Shown in pieces: positions 6,208-13,324 of a stretch of DNA of 37,753 nucleotides. Under the pieces are notes generated by a model. That model was not told where the DNA came from, ran no database searches, and saw only the letters and a list, made by a program, of their open reading frames with translations. Within the stretch, counting starts at the first letter, position 1. Every line of letters starts with the position of its first letter. The stretch lies in NCBI RefSeq assembly GCF_031157275.1, contig NZ_JAVIFW010000037.1, positions 1-37,753 on the forward strand. The letters are read 5' to 3'. The position numbers were made by a program, and so were the translations under genes. Source of the stretch: Streptomyces sp. LHD-70 (GTDB taxonomy: Bacteria > Actinomycetota > Actinomycetes > Streptomycetales > Streptomycetaceae).

Positions 6208-7416
6208 CTACTTCGTGGTGTCCTCGCCGTCGATGCCGAGGCCGGGCAGGAGGCCCGGGAGGACCGGCGGGAGGGTGACGTCGGGCTTGCCGGGAGTGGC
6301 GTTCCCGTCGGACGGGGTGGCGCTGCCGCTTTCGTCCGCGGGCGGGTCGAGCAGGCCGCCACCGCCGATGAGGCCGTCGTCCTCGCTGCCGCTCGAGGAC
6401 GGCTTCGGCTCGCTGTCGCCGGGGCTGCTGCCTGAGCCGTCGCCGGGCGACTGCTTGCCGTCGTCCTCGCCGGTGGTGCCGGAGTCCGGTCGGCCGGTGC
6501 CGCTGCCCGTGCTGCTGCCGGACTCCGGGCTGCTCGGCAGCAGGGACTTCAGCGGGCCGACTTCCTCGTCTATGGCGTCGAAGACGGAGCTGACCTCGTC
6601 CCCGACGTCGGAGAGCTGCAGCGGGAGGCGGTCGCGCAGGGCGCTCCAGGTGTCGCGGTGCGCCTGCGAGAAGCTGTTCAGGGCCTGGATGGGGGCGATC
6701 GACCCGTTGCGTTCGTACGCGGCGTGCAGCAGGCGGTGGCCTTCGCTGGCGTCGTTGCGCATCCCGCTCAGGGTGTGCCGGACCTCGCTGAGCGACTCGT
6801 GGTCGAGTGCGCCGACCCGGCCGCGCTCCATGAGGCGGCGGGCCTCCTGGAGACGGGTGGAGGCCTGGTTGAGGTAGAGCTCGCCGCGGGCCGAGTCGTC
6901 GTCGGCCATGCCGAGCTTGAGGTCTTCCATGCCGCGCTTCAGCCCGTACAGATGGTCGCCGGGCAGGGCGTCGGAGCTGGCGGCGGCGACGCCGCTGAAC
7001 GCCCCGGCGGCCACGCCGACGGTGAGGCCGCCGGCCGCGATGCCCTTCGACAGGCGGGAGCGGGGGCGCAATTTGCGTAGCGGGCTTGCCCGGTGGGCGC
7101 CCTTGCCCGCGCGCTGTTCGGGCACCGAGGGGCTCACTCCGTCGCCTCCGGCGGCGGTGCCCTCCTGAAGCATCGCCTCCATGGCGGCCATCAGCTGGGC
7201 GCGTTGGACCACCTTGACCTCGGGGTCCAACTCCGGCTTGGGCAGCTCGCCGAGATCACCGGCCAAGGCCAACATCCGGCTCCTCGCTGCCTGTTCGGCA
7301 GCGGGGGACGCCTCGGTGCTCTCTGGCTGCTCGGCCGCCGCGGCCTGGTCGGACTGCTCCTCCAGGGCCTGGGCGAAGGCGTTCGCCCGCCGGTGTGCCG
7401 AAACATTCGCGATCAC
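6208..7416 (-). CDS. rsbN: Anti-sigma factor RsbN (DUF5667-type membrane protein)
   Basis: The 402-residue product starts at GTG 7416 (VIANVSAHRRANAFAQAL). The earlier GTG at 7425 would overlap the ribosome-binding site GAGGAGG, which sits 8 bases before 7416. A cytoplasmic N-terminal region of about 115 residues should bind the sigma factor. One membrane segment follows (GIAAGGLTVGVAAGAFSGVAAA, about residues 125-146), then an outside DUF5667-like helical domain starting at DALPGDHLYGLKRGMEDLK. The protein ends in a long Ser/Gly/Asp/Pro-rich tail. Position directly downstream of bldN on the same strand identifies it as RsbN, the known membrane-bound antagonist of sigma-BldN. A candidate sigma-BldN promoter precedes it, implying negative feedback. 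Confidence 0.9.
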   Translation of the reverse strand: MIANVSAHRRANAFAQALEEQSDQAAAAEQPESTEASPAAEQAARSRMLALAGDLGELPKPELDPEVKVVQRAQLMAAMEAMLQEGTAAGGDGVSPSVPEQRAGKGAHRASPLRKLRPRSRLSKGIAAGGLTVGVAAGAFSGVAAASSDALPGDHLYGLKRGMEDLKLGMADDDSARGELYLNQASTRLQEARRLMERGRVGALDHESLSEVRHTLSGMRNDASEGHRLLHAAYERNGSIAPIQALNSFSQAHRDTWSALRDRLPLQLSDVGDEVSSVFDAIDEEVGPLKSLLPSSPESGSSTGSGTGRPDSGTTGEDDGKQSPGDGSGSSPGDSEPKPSSSGSEDDGLIGGGGLLDPPADESGSATPSDGNATPGKPDVTLPPVLPGLLPGLGIDGEDTTK

Positions 7417-7547
7417 TGGCGGCACCTCCTCTCGTCATGACGTCCGACTCCCCAGGGGGGCCTGAAGTTGCCCCGCCCTGAGTCCGGCCGCTCGATCGAG
7501 TGAGCGGCGCGGGGGCAGGGAGTGACCACAGGGAGCCTGCATCCCGC

Positions 7548-7576
7548 ACAACGACGGTCGCGGCACTTGGGTTACG
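7548..7576 (-). promoter_or_regulatory. Candidate sigma-BldN-dependent promoter of rsbN
   Basis: On the minus strand, CGTAAC (7576-7571) and CGTTGT (7553-7548) are separated by 17 bases. This closely resembles the CGTAAC/CGTTG-type promoter I recall for sigma-BldN. It would start transcription near 7541, about 125 bases upstream of the rsbN start codon. Published work, as I recall it, reports that rsbN is itself transcribed by sigma-BldN, which fits. The rest of 7417-7798 holds a G-rich stretch and the 9-bp repeats; I see no other gene there. Confidence 0.72.
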
Positions 7577-7755
7577 GACGAAAGATGATCCGACCGCTTT
7601 CCTCATCGACCCGTCACAGGAGGTGAGTTGGGGGTCACGATGCGTTGCCGGAAGGCGGGGGAGAGAGGGCCGAGGCCGTACGGGGACGAGGGGCTCTGGC
7701 CGTATGGGGACTGTGGGAGGTGGTGGGGGTGGGTGTGGTGTGGGGGACGGATGGC

Positions 7756-7800
7756 GTGCGGGTGGTGCGGGTAGTGCGGGTGGTGCGGGTGGTGCGGGTC
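7756..7800. repeat. Five 9-bp tandem repeats at the bldN stop codon
   Basis: The unit GTGCGGGTG occurs five times without gaps (7756-7764, 7765-7773, 7774-7782, 7783-7791, 7792-7800). Copies vary only in the last base. The last copy overlaps the bldN stop codon (7799-7801). On the minus strand it lies directly downstream of bldN. Confidence 0.93.
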
Positions 7801-8626
7801 AGCGGGCGTCGTCCGGCAGGAGCCGGGCGAGGGTGCGCACCGCGCGGTACTGGAGGGTCTTGATCGCGCCCTCGTTCTTGCCCATGACGCGGGCGGTCTC
7901 GGCGACCGAGAGGCCCTGGAGGAAGCGCAGGGTCACGCATTCCTGCTGTTGCGGGTTGAGTCGGCGCACCGCTTCGAGCAGCGCGGCGTTGGAGAGGGAC
8001 TCCAGGACGGAGTCCTCGGGGCTGCGCTCGACCTCGTTCGCGTCGAGCATTTCGCCTGTGGTGACTTCGAGGCGGAAGCGGCTGGACTTGAAGTGGTCGG
8101 CGACGAGGTTGCGGGCGATCGTCACGAGCCAGGCGCCGAAGTCGCGGCCCTGCCAGGTGAAGGTGCCGATCCGGCGCAGGGCGCGCAGAAAGGTCTCGCT
8201 GGTCAGGTCCTCGGCAGTGGCTTTGCCGCCGACGCGGTAGTAGATGTAGCGGTAGACGGTGTCGCTGTACTGGTCGTAGAGGCGGCCGAAGGCGTCGGCC
8301 TCGCCGGCCTGGGCGCGTTCGACCAGGTCCATCATGCGGGCGCTGTCGCTGTCCGCGGCGGGACGGCGGGCGGTGGTCGACGTGGTGCCGGTGCGGCCGC
8401 GTCTGCCGGCGGCATGCCGGCCGTCGGGCCGGCGCCCTTCGACGACGGCGGTGCGTGTCGGCCCCTTCCCGAGGCCCTCGGCCAGCGCGTAGCAGGGGGC
8501 GGTCGGTGCAGGGACGGCGAAGGCGGGGACGGCGTACGCGGTGGGGACGAAGCCGCGCAAGCGGTCGGCGACCGTTGCGCGCAGCGTAGCCAGGCCCGAG
8601 GTGTCAACCCCGACGTGTGGGTACAC
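7799..8626 (-). CDS. bldN: RNA polymerase ECF sigma factor BldN (with N-terminal pro-sequence)
   Basis: The 275-residue product starts at GTG 8626 (MYPHVGVDTSGLATLRATV). Residues about 1-95 form the long N-terminal extension typical of BldN, which is made as a proprotein and trimmed in Streptomyces. Sigma region 2 follows (ARMMDLVERAQAGEADAFGRL to the AWLVTIARNLVADHFK segment), then region 4 (ALLEAVRRLNPQQQECVTLR ending in LLPDDAR) with its helix-turn-helix (LSVAETARVMGKNEGAIKTL). BldN drives aerial hyphae formation by transcribing chaplin, rodlin and bldM genes; these targets are not in this window. It is held inactive by RsbN, encoded next downstream. The 400-base upstream gap holds a BldD-like box. 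The combination of extension, family match and rsbN neighbour makes the assignment very strong. Confidence 0.96.
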   Translation of the reverse strand: MYPHVGVDTSGLATLRATVADRLRGFVPTAYAVPAFAVPAPTAPCYALAEGLGKGPTRTAVVEGRRPDGRHAAGRRGRTGTTSTTARRPAADSDSARMMDLVERAQAGEADAFGRLYDQYSDTVYRYIYYRVGGKATAEDLTSETFLRALRRIGTFTWQGRDFGAWLVTIARNLVADHFKSSRFRLEVTTGEMLDANEVERSPEDSVLESLSNAALLEAVRRLNPQQQECVTLRFLQGLSVAETARVMGKNEGAIKTLQYRAVRTLARLLPDDAR

Positions 8627-8802
8627 GGGACTCCCAGAGGCAGAGCTTCCATCACGTGCAGTGTGGGACCGTTCACCCGTCGTAGCGACGTGTGGGGTCC
8701 TGTATGCGTCTGAGGAGAATAACGCTTCGTGCAGGGAGCGCTACACCCAGTTGCTCAAATCATCGATTCCGTCGCTTCTGTTACGGATCTTCGGCACTTC
8801 AA

Positions 8803-8817
8803 GTACCGCAGAGTGAG
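8803..8817 (-). promoter_or_regulatory. Candidate BldD-binding box upstream of bldN
   Basis: On the minus strand CTCACTCTGCGGTAC matches the published BldD consensus NTNACNC(A/T)GNGTNAN at eight of its nine specified positions. It lies about 180 bases upstream of the bldN start. BldD with cyclic-di-GMP is known to repress bldN during vegetative growth. The rest of the 8627-9027 gap shows no gene; I could not place a convincing -35/-10 pair for bldN. Confidence 0.6.
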
Positions 8818-9027
8818 CAGTTGTTGATCGGATTAGACCGTGATCTGTCTGAGTGCGGGGCGTGTTGTGGTCGAGTGCCCCGGACAGGACTGGCGGGCCG
8901 GGCACACGGGTAACAGGTACGGATCGGCTCGCACGGGAGCCCGCCCCCGGCCGTGTACGGACGGTGCACGGCACACGGACCCCCGCCGGTCACGGGGAGT
9001 ACGCGCGGCGGCGGGGGAGTCGGGGGT

Positions 9028-10002
9028 TCAGCGGCGGCGGCGGTGCAGGGCGACCGCGGCGGCGGTGCCACCGGCGATCGCGCCCACGCCGGCGGCGGCC
9101 GGGATGCCGACCTTGGCGGCCTTGCGGCCGGTGCGATAGTCGCGCAGTCGCCAGTCCCGTTCGCGTGCGTGCTTGCGCAGTTTGCTGTCGGGGTTGATCG
9201 CGTACGGGTGCCCGACGAGCGACAGCATCGGAATGTCGTTGTGCGAGTCGCTGTACGCCGCGCAGCGGTTGAGGTCCAGGCCCTCCGCCGCGGCGAGGGC
9301 GCGCACCGCCTCGGCCTTCGCGGGGCCGTGCAGCGGTTCGCCGACGAGCTTGCCGGTGTAGACGCCGTCGACGGACTCCGCGACGGTGCCGAGGGCGCCG
9401 GTCAGGCCGAGGCGGCGGGAGATGATCGTCGCGGTCTCGACGGGGGCGGCGGTGACGAGCCAGACCTTCTGGCCCGCGTCCAGGTGCGCCTGGGCCAGGG
9501 CGCGAGTGCCCGGCCAGATGCGCTCCGCCATGTACTCGTCGTAGATCTCCTCGCCGATGGACATCAGCTCGGCGACGCGGTGGCCCTTGACGATGGACAG
9601 GGCGCTTTCGCGGACGTCCTGCATGTGCTCCGGGTCCTCGACGCCGGCGATCCTGAACCAGGCCTGCTGCCAGGCGAATCGGGCCAGTTCCTGGCGCTGG
9701 AAGAACTTCCGTTTGTAGAGGCCGCGGCCGAAGTGGAAGAGGGCGGCGCCCTGCATCACGGTGTTGTCGAGGTCGAAGAAGGCGGCGGCCCTGTCGTCGC
9801 CCGCGACCGGGAACTCCGGTTCCGCGGTTTCCGCGGACTCGGTGGGTTCCTCTGCGAGTTCCAGCTCCTGCGAGGACTTGCGCGCTGCCTCCGCCGAGGC
9901 CTCGCCTGCCAGGACGCTGCGCGCGGTGGCGGAGCGCCTACGGGGTGTGAGCCATCCGAGAGCGGCCATGTCCGTGAGCATAGCCATTCTGTTCGGTGCC
10001 AT
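9028..10002 (-). CDS. HAD-superfamily subclass IB phosphatase, SerB1-like
   Basis: The product is up to 324 residues. The HAD-IB core begins with AAAFFDLDNTVMQG (Asp77 nucleophile, Asp79 when counted from ATG 10002). It continues with WLVTAAPVETATIISRRLGL (motif II) and AAYSDSHNDIPMLSLVG (acidic Mg2+ site). The family includes phosphoserine phosphatase-like and lipid-phosphate-type enzymes; M. tuberculosis SerB1 (Rv0505c, from memory) has the same neighbours, but the substrate is unproven. The C-terminus has a hydrophobic Ala/Gly-rich stretch (VGIPAAAGVGAIAGGTAAAVAL) before HRRRR, which looks like a membrane anchor. The start is uncertain: ATG at 10002, 9987, 9981 or 9969 are all in frame and none has a good ribosome-binding site; 9969 (MAALGWLTPRRR) may be the conserved one. 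Confidence 0.85.
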   Translation of the reverse strand: MAPNRMAMLTDMAALGWLTPRRRSATARSVLAGEASAEAARKSSQELELAEEPTESAETAEPEFPVAGDDRAAAFFDLDNTVMQGAALFHFGRGLYKRKFFQRQELARFAWQQAWFRIAGVEDPEHMQDVRESALSIVKGHRVAELMSIGEEIYDEYMAERIWPGTRALAQAHLDAGQKVWLVTAAPVETATIISRRLGLTGALGTVAESVDGVYTGKLVGEPLHGPAKAEAVRALAAAEGLDLNRCAAYSDSHNDIPMLSLVGHPYAINPDSKLRKHARERDWRLRDYRTGRKAAKVGIPAAAGVGAIAGGTAAAVALHRRRR

Positions 10003-10044
10003 CGGAGTCGTGCGCGTTCGGAGCCTGTGAACTCTCCGCTACCG

Positions 10045-10061
10045 CACAGTTAATCGCTGTG
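10045..10061. promoter_or_regulatory. Inverted repeat in the divergent SerB1-like/glutaredoxin-like promoter region
   Basis: CACAG-TTAATCG-CTGTG forms a 5-bp inverted repeat with a 7-base AT-rich centre between the two divergent genes (starts at 10002 or below, and 10131). It could be an operator. No known regulator consensus is matched with confidence. Confidence 0.35.
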
Positions 10062-10130
10062 ACGAGTGCCGCGTGTGGCTCTCGCGACGGAGGGGGTCCG
10101 CTCGGCTCGCGGGCGCGCGAGAATGGCCGT

Positions 10131-10409
10131 ATGAGTCCCATTTTTCGGCGTACGGAGAAGAAGCGGCCCGAGGACCGGCTTGTGACCTTGATCGGTAAGC
10201 CGGGCTGTCATCTGTGCGATACAGCACAGGAAGTGATCGAAAAGGTCTGCGGAGAGACGGGCGCCGCATGGGAGAAGAAGGACATCACGCAGGACGAGGA
10301 GTTGCACCGAAAGTACTGGGAGCAGATTCCGGTGGTGCTTGTGGACGGGGCGCAGCACGACTTCTGGCGCGTCAATGAAGATCGTCTGCGGCGGGCCCTC
10401 ACCGCCTAG
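10131..10409 (+). CDS. Glutaredoxin-like thioredoxin-fold protein
   Basis: The 92-residue protein starts at ATG 10131 (MSPIFRRTEKK). It has a thioredoxin fold with the redox motif KPGCHLCDTA (Cys26-His-Leu-Cys29) and the cis-proline region EQIPVVLVDG. It resembles the DUF836/glutaredoxin-like group (Rv0508 in the equivalent mycobacterial neighbourhood, from memory). It probably carries out thiol-disulphide exchange in the cytoplasm; a role with mycothiol is plausible but not shown. It sits just upstream of the rex-hem operon but has its own upstream region and is separated from rex by about 340 bases holding the Rex operator. No clear ribosome-binding site precedes the start. Confidence 0.88.
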   Translation: MSPIFRRTEKKRPEDRLVTLIGKPGCHLCDTAQEVIEKVCGETGAAWEKKDITQDEELHRKYWEQIPVVLVDGAQHDFWRVNEDRLRRALTA

Positions 10410-10656
10410 TTGGGGCGGCCCGGCGCAGGCGCGGGCGGTTCCGGGGCGATGCGGGCGGGATCGGGAACTGACCGACCAGTCTGGAATTCGATTACGATCG
10501 GGGGCGATTCGGTCTCGGGGGCTTGGAAATCGTGAGGAGAGTGTGCGGTTTTGCCCCCTACGGGTAACCAACGTCGCGCCGCCCGCGCCGGTTCCACTTC
10601 GGCGCACGATCGGCGCGTGACCCCGGTCACTCTGGCCGGGCAAATCGGACACCACC

Positions 10657-10676
10657 TTTGTGCACGCGTTCACAAA
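10657..10676. promoter_or_regulatory. Rex operator (ROP) upstream of rex-hemACD
   Basis: TTGTGCACGCGTTCACAA (10658-10675), with an extra T and A outside, matches the published Streptomyces Rex operator pattern TGTGAACNNNTTCACA with one base changed. It overlaps the -35 region and spacer of a candidate promoter (TTGTGC at 10658-10663, 17 bases, TAGCCT at 10681-10686). Rex bound here in high-NAD+ conditions would block transcription, so rex and the hem genes are autoregulated by the NADH/NAD+ ratio. The rest of 10410-10751 has no gene. Confidence 0.93.
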
Positions 10677-10686
10677 GACATAGCCT
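10658..10686 (+). promoter_or_regulatory. Candidate rex-hem operon promoter
   Basis: TTGTGC and TAGCCT are spaced by 17 bases and fit housekeeping -35 and -10 boxes. The start of transcription would be near 10693, giving a leader of about 59 bases to the rex GTG at 10752. The -35 box and spacer are covered by the Rex operator. Confidence 0.6.
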
Positions 10687-10751
10687 GCATTCGACGGGGC
10701 GGTCTGGGGACTTCTGGCCGCCTACAGCCCCGCTCTACCCGCAGGAGCACC

Positions 10752-11582
10752 GTGGCAACTGGCCGAACTCACCGACCGGCGACCCGCAGCCGAGGCATTC
10801 CCGAGGCCACCGTCGCCCGGCTTCCGCTGTACCTTCGCGCGCTGACAGCACTGTCGGAGCGCTCGGTTCCCACGGTCTCCTCCGAGGAACTCGCGGCCGC
10901 GGCGGGGGTCAACTCCGCGAAGCTGCGCAAGGACTTCTCGTACCTCGGCTCGTACGGCACCCGTGGTGTCGGGTACGACGTCGAGTATCTCGTGTACCAG
11001 ATCAGCCGTGAACTGGGCCTCACCCAGGACTGGCCGGTTGTGATCGTCGGTATCGGTAACCTCGGCGCCGCCCTGGCCAATTACGGCGGATTCGCGTCCC
11101 GTGGATTCCGGGTCGCCGCACTGATCGACGCCGACCCGAACATGGCGGGTACGCCCGTCGCGGGCATGCCCGTGCAGCACACCGACGAGCTCGAGAAGAT
11201 CATCGAGGACAACGGCGTCTCGATCGGCGTGATCTCGACCCCCGCGGGCGCCGCCCAGCAGGTCTGCGACCGCCTGGTCGCCGCGGGCATCACCTCCATC
11301 CTGAACTTCGCGCCGACCGTTCTGTCCGTGCCGGACGGCGTCGACGTGCGCAAGGTCGACCTCTCCATCGAGCTGCAGATCCTCGCCTTCCACGAGCAGC
11401 GCAAGGCGGGCGAGGAAGCCGGTGCCGAGGCCGTCGCCGCGGACGCCGCCGCCGAGGCCGCGCCGACCGACGCACCGGTCGCCGAGAGCGCCGCGGAGGC
11501 CCCCGCGGCGCCCGCCGTCCGCGCCGAGACCACCGACCGCAAGGGACCTGACGGGGACGTACCCGCCGTGATGCCGGCATGA
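10752..11582 (+). CDS. rex: Redox-sensing transcriptional repressor Rex
   Basis: The 276-residue product starts at GTG 10752 (VATGRTHRPATRSRGIPEAT), with AGGAG four bases upstream. The N-terminal winged helix includes SSEELAAAAGVNSAKLRKDFSYLG (about residues 43-66). A Rossmann domain with VIVGIGNLGAALANYGGF (GxGxxG at 100-105) and LIDADP binds NAD(H). Binding of NADH releases Rex from its operators, linking respiration and haem genes to redox state. The C-terminus has an extra Ala/Glu/Pro-rich tail of about 45 residues. The stop overlaps the hemA start (ATGA, 11579-11582), so the two are translationally coupled. A Rex operator is present upstream of the gene itself. Confidence 0.96.
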   Translation: MATGRTHRPATRSRGIPEATVARLPLYLRALTALSERSVPTVSSEELAAAAGVNSAKLRKDFSYLGSYGTRGVGYDVEYLVYQISRELGLTQDWPVVIVGIGNLGAALANYGGFASRGFRVAALIDADPNMAGTPVAGMPVQHTDELEKIIEDNGVSIGVISTPAGAAQQVCDRLVAAGITSILNFAPTVLSVPDGVDVRKVDLSIELQILAFHEQRKAGEEAGAEAVAADAAAEAAPTDAPVAESAAEAPAAPAVRAETTDRKGPDGDVPAVMPA

Positions 11583-13324
11583 GTCTCCTCGTCGTCGGTC
11601 TCAGCCACCGCAGCGCCCCGGTCAGCGTCCTGGAGCGCGCCGCGCTGCCCGCGGACGCCCAGGCCAAGCTGCTGCACGACACCGTCGCCGCCGAGCCCGC
11701 CACCGAGGCCGCGGTGCTCGCCACCTGCAACCGCATCGAGCTCTACGCCGACGTGGACAAGTTCCACGCGGGCGTCGCCGAGCTGTCCACGCTGCTCGCC
11801 CAGCACAGCGGCGTCGGCCTGGAGGAGCTCACCCCGTATCTGTACGTGCACTACGAGGACCGGGCCGTCCACCACCTGCTCTCGGTGGCGTGCGGGCTCG
11901 ACTCCATGGTCGTCGGCGAGGGCCAGATCCTCGGCCAGATCAAGGACGCCCTGGCCACGGCCCAGGAACTGCACACCGCCGGGCGGCTGTTGAACGACCT
12001 GTTCCAGCAGGCCCTGCGGGTCGGCAAGCGCGCGCACTCCGAGACCGGCATCGACCGCGCCGGGCAGTCCCTGGTCACCTTCGGCCTGGAACAGCTCGCC
12101 GACGGGGCGCCGGTGGACGAGTGGGCCGCGGGCAAGCGGGCGCTCGTGATCGGTGCCGGGTCCATGTCGTCGCTCGCCGCGGCGACGCTCGCGCGGGTCG
12201 GCGTGGCCGAGATCGCCGTCGCCAACCGCACGCGGGCGCGGGCCGAGCGGCTCGTGGAGATTCTTTCCGAGGCCGGTGCGGGGTGCGTGGCGCGGGTTGC
12301 CGCGATGGACTCCGTCGACGTGGAGCTGACACGAGTCGACGTTGTCGTTTCGTGTACCGGCGCTACGGGGCTTGTGCTCACGGGGGAGGCCGTTGCGGCC
12401 GCTGTTGCCTCCGTGGCCGGGCCCGGGCGGGTCGAGGCTCCCAGCCTGCGGGCTCCGGATGGTTCGTTGGTGGCTCGGCTTGCTGCCGCCGCTGCGCGGA
12501 GTGGTCGGCTTCCGGATGCGGGTTCCTTTGCGGATGCGCCGGGCGGCGAGTCGCTTGAGTTGCACGGCACTTGGGCCGGGAACGGGGCTCTGCTCGACAA
12601 TCCGTCGACGGAGCTGGACTCGTCCTCCTCTTGCCCGGCGCCCGGGGCTGTGCCCACCCTCCCCCAAGCTCTCGACTCCGCTCGAGCAGGGGGGACCCCC
12701 ATCGCCCCTGGCGGACCAGCTGCCCACAGCAGTAGCGGCAAGACAGCCGTCGACGGTCGCAGCGACTCGGTGCGCACCGTGATCCCCGCGCAGCACGCCC
12801 CCGCCAAGCTCGCTCTGCTCGACCTCGCCATGCCCCGCGATATCGACGCCGCCGTGCATCGGATCGACGGTGTGCGGCTCGTCGACATCGAGTCGCTCGC
12901 CGAGGCCTCCGCAGATGCGCCGATGGCCGCCGATGTGGACCAGGTGCGCGGCATCGTCGCCGACGAGGTCGCCGCCTTCGGCGCCGCGCAGCGGGCCGCG
13001 CACATCACGCCGACCGTGGTCGCCCTGCGCACCATGGCCGCCGACGTGGTGCAGAGCGAACTGGCCCGGCTCCGCGGCCGCCTGCCCGACCTGGACGAGC
13101 GGCAGCAGGCCGAGATGACGCAGACCGTGCGCCGCGTCGTCGACAAGCTCCTGCACGCCCCGACCGTGCGGGTCAAGCAGCTCGCGAGCGAACCCGGTGG
13201 CTCCGAGTACGCCGACGCGCTGCGCACCCTCTTCGACCTCGACCCGCAGACGGTTGCCTCCGTATCCCGGGCGGACTCGAACAGCAACGAAGACACCGAC
13301 GCAAGAAACCGGGGGCGAGCATGA
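11579..13324 (+). CDS. hemA: Glutamyl-tRNA reductase (HemA) with long internal insertion
   Basis: The 581-residue enzyme reduces Glu-tRNA(Glu) with NADPH to glutamate-1-semialdehyde, the first step of C5-pathway haem synthesis. The catalytic domain holds ATCNRIELYA with Cys50, and the motif DSMVVGEGQILGQIKDA. The NADPH domain has LVIGAGSMSSLAAATLARVG. The C-terminal dimerisation helix carries LRGRLPDLDERQQAEMTQ. Between VVVSCTGATG (about 258) and LLDLAMPRDID (about 411) lies an insertion of roughly 120 residues, absent from enteric HemA, with poor codon bias and a Streptomyces dispersed repeat (12651-12705) read in frame. The length is otherwise usual for Streptomyces HemA, as I recall. Its start overlaps the rex stop and its stop overlaps the hemC start, each by 4 bp. 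Confidence 0.95.
   Translation: MSLLVVGLSHRSAPVSVLERAALPADAQAKLLHDTVAAEPATEAAVLATCNRIELYADVDKFHAGVAELSTLLAQHSGVGLEELTPYLYVHYEDRAVHHLLSVACGLDSMVVGEGQILGQIKDALATAQELHTAGRLLNDLFQQALRVGKRAHSETGIDRAGQSLVTFGLEQLADGAPVDEWAAGKRALVIGAGSMSSLAAATLARVGVAEIAVANRTRARAERLVEILSEAGAGCVARVAAMDSVDVELTRVDVVVSCTGATGLVLTGEAVAAAVASVAGPGRVEAPSLRAPDGSLVARLAAAAARSGRLPDAGSFADAPGGESLELHGTWAGNGALLDNPSTELDSSSSCPAPGAVPTLPQALDSARAGGTPIAPGGPAAHSSSGKTAVDGRSDSVRTVIPAQHAPAKLALLDLAMPRDIDAAVHRIDGVRLVDIESLAEASADAPMAADVDQVRGIVADEVAAFGAAQRAAHITPTVVALRTMAADVVQSELARLRGRLPDLDERQQAEMTQTVRRVVDKLLHAPTVRVKQLASEPGGSEYADALRTLFDLDPQTVASVSRADSNSNEDTDARNRGRA
12651..12705. repeat. Dispersed Streptomyces palindromic repeat inside hemA
   Basis: CCCTCCCCCAAGCTCTCGAC runs into TCCGCTCGAGCAGGGGGGAC and CCCCATCGCC. 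This is an imperfect hairpin (CCCCC.AA.GCTC paired with GAGC.A.GGGGG) of a family I recognise as very common between Streptomyces genes. Here it is translated within hemA as TLPQALDSARAGGTPIA (residues about 360-376) without breaking the frame. Confidence 0.8.

Noticed and set aside
10045..10061. Crp-type operator
   Set aside because: The half sites are in the order CACAG...CTGTG, whereas Crp sites need GTG...CAC outward; the pattern does not fit.
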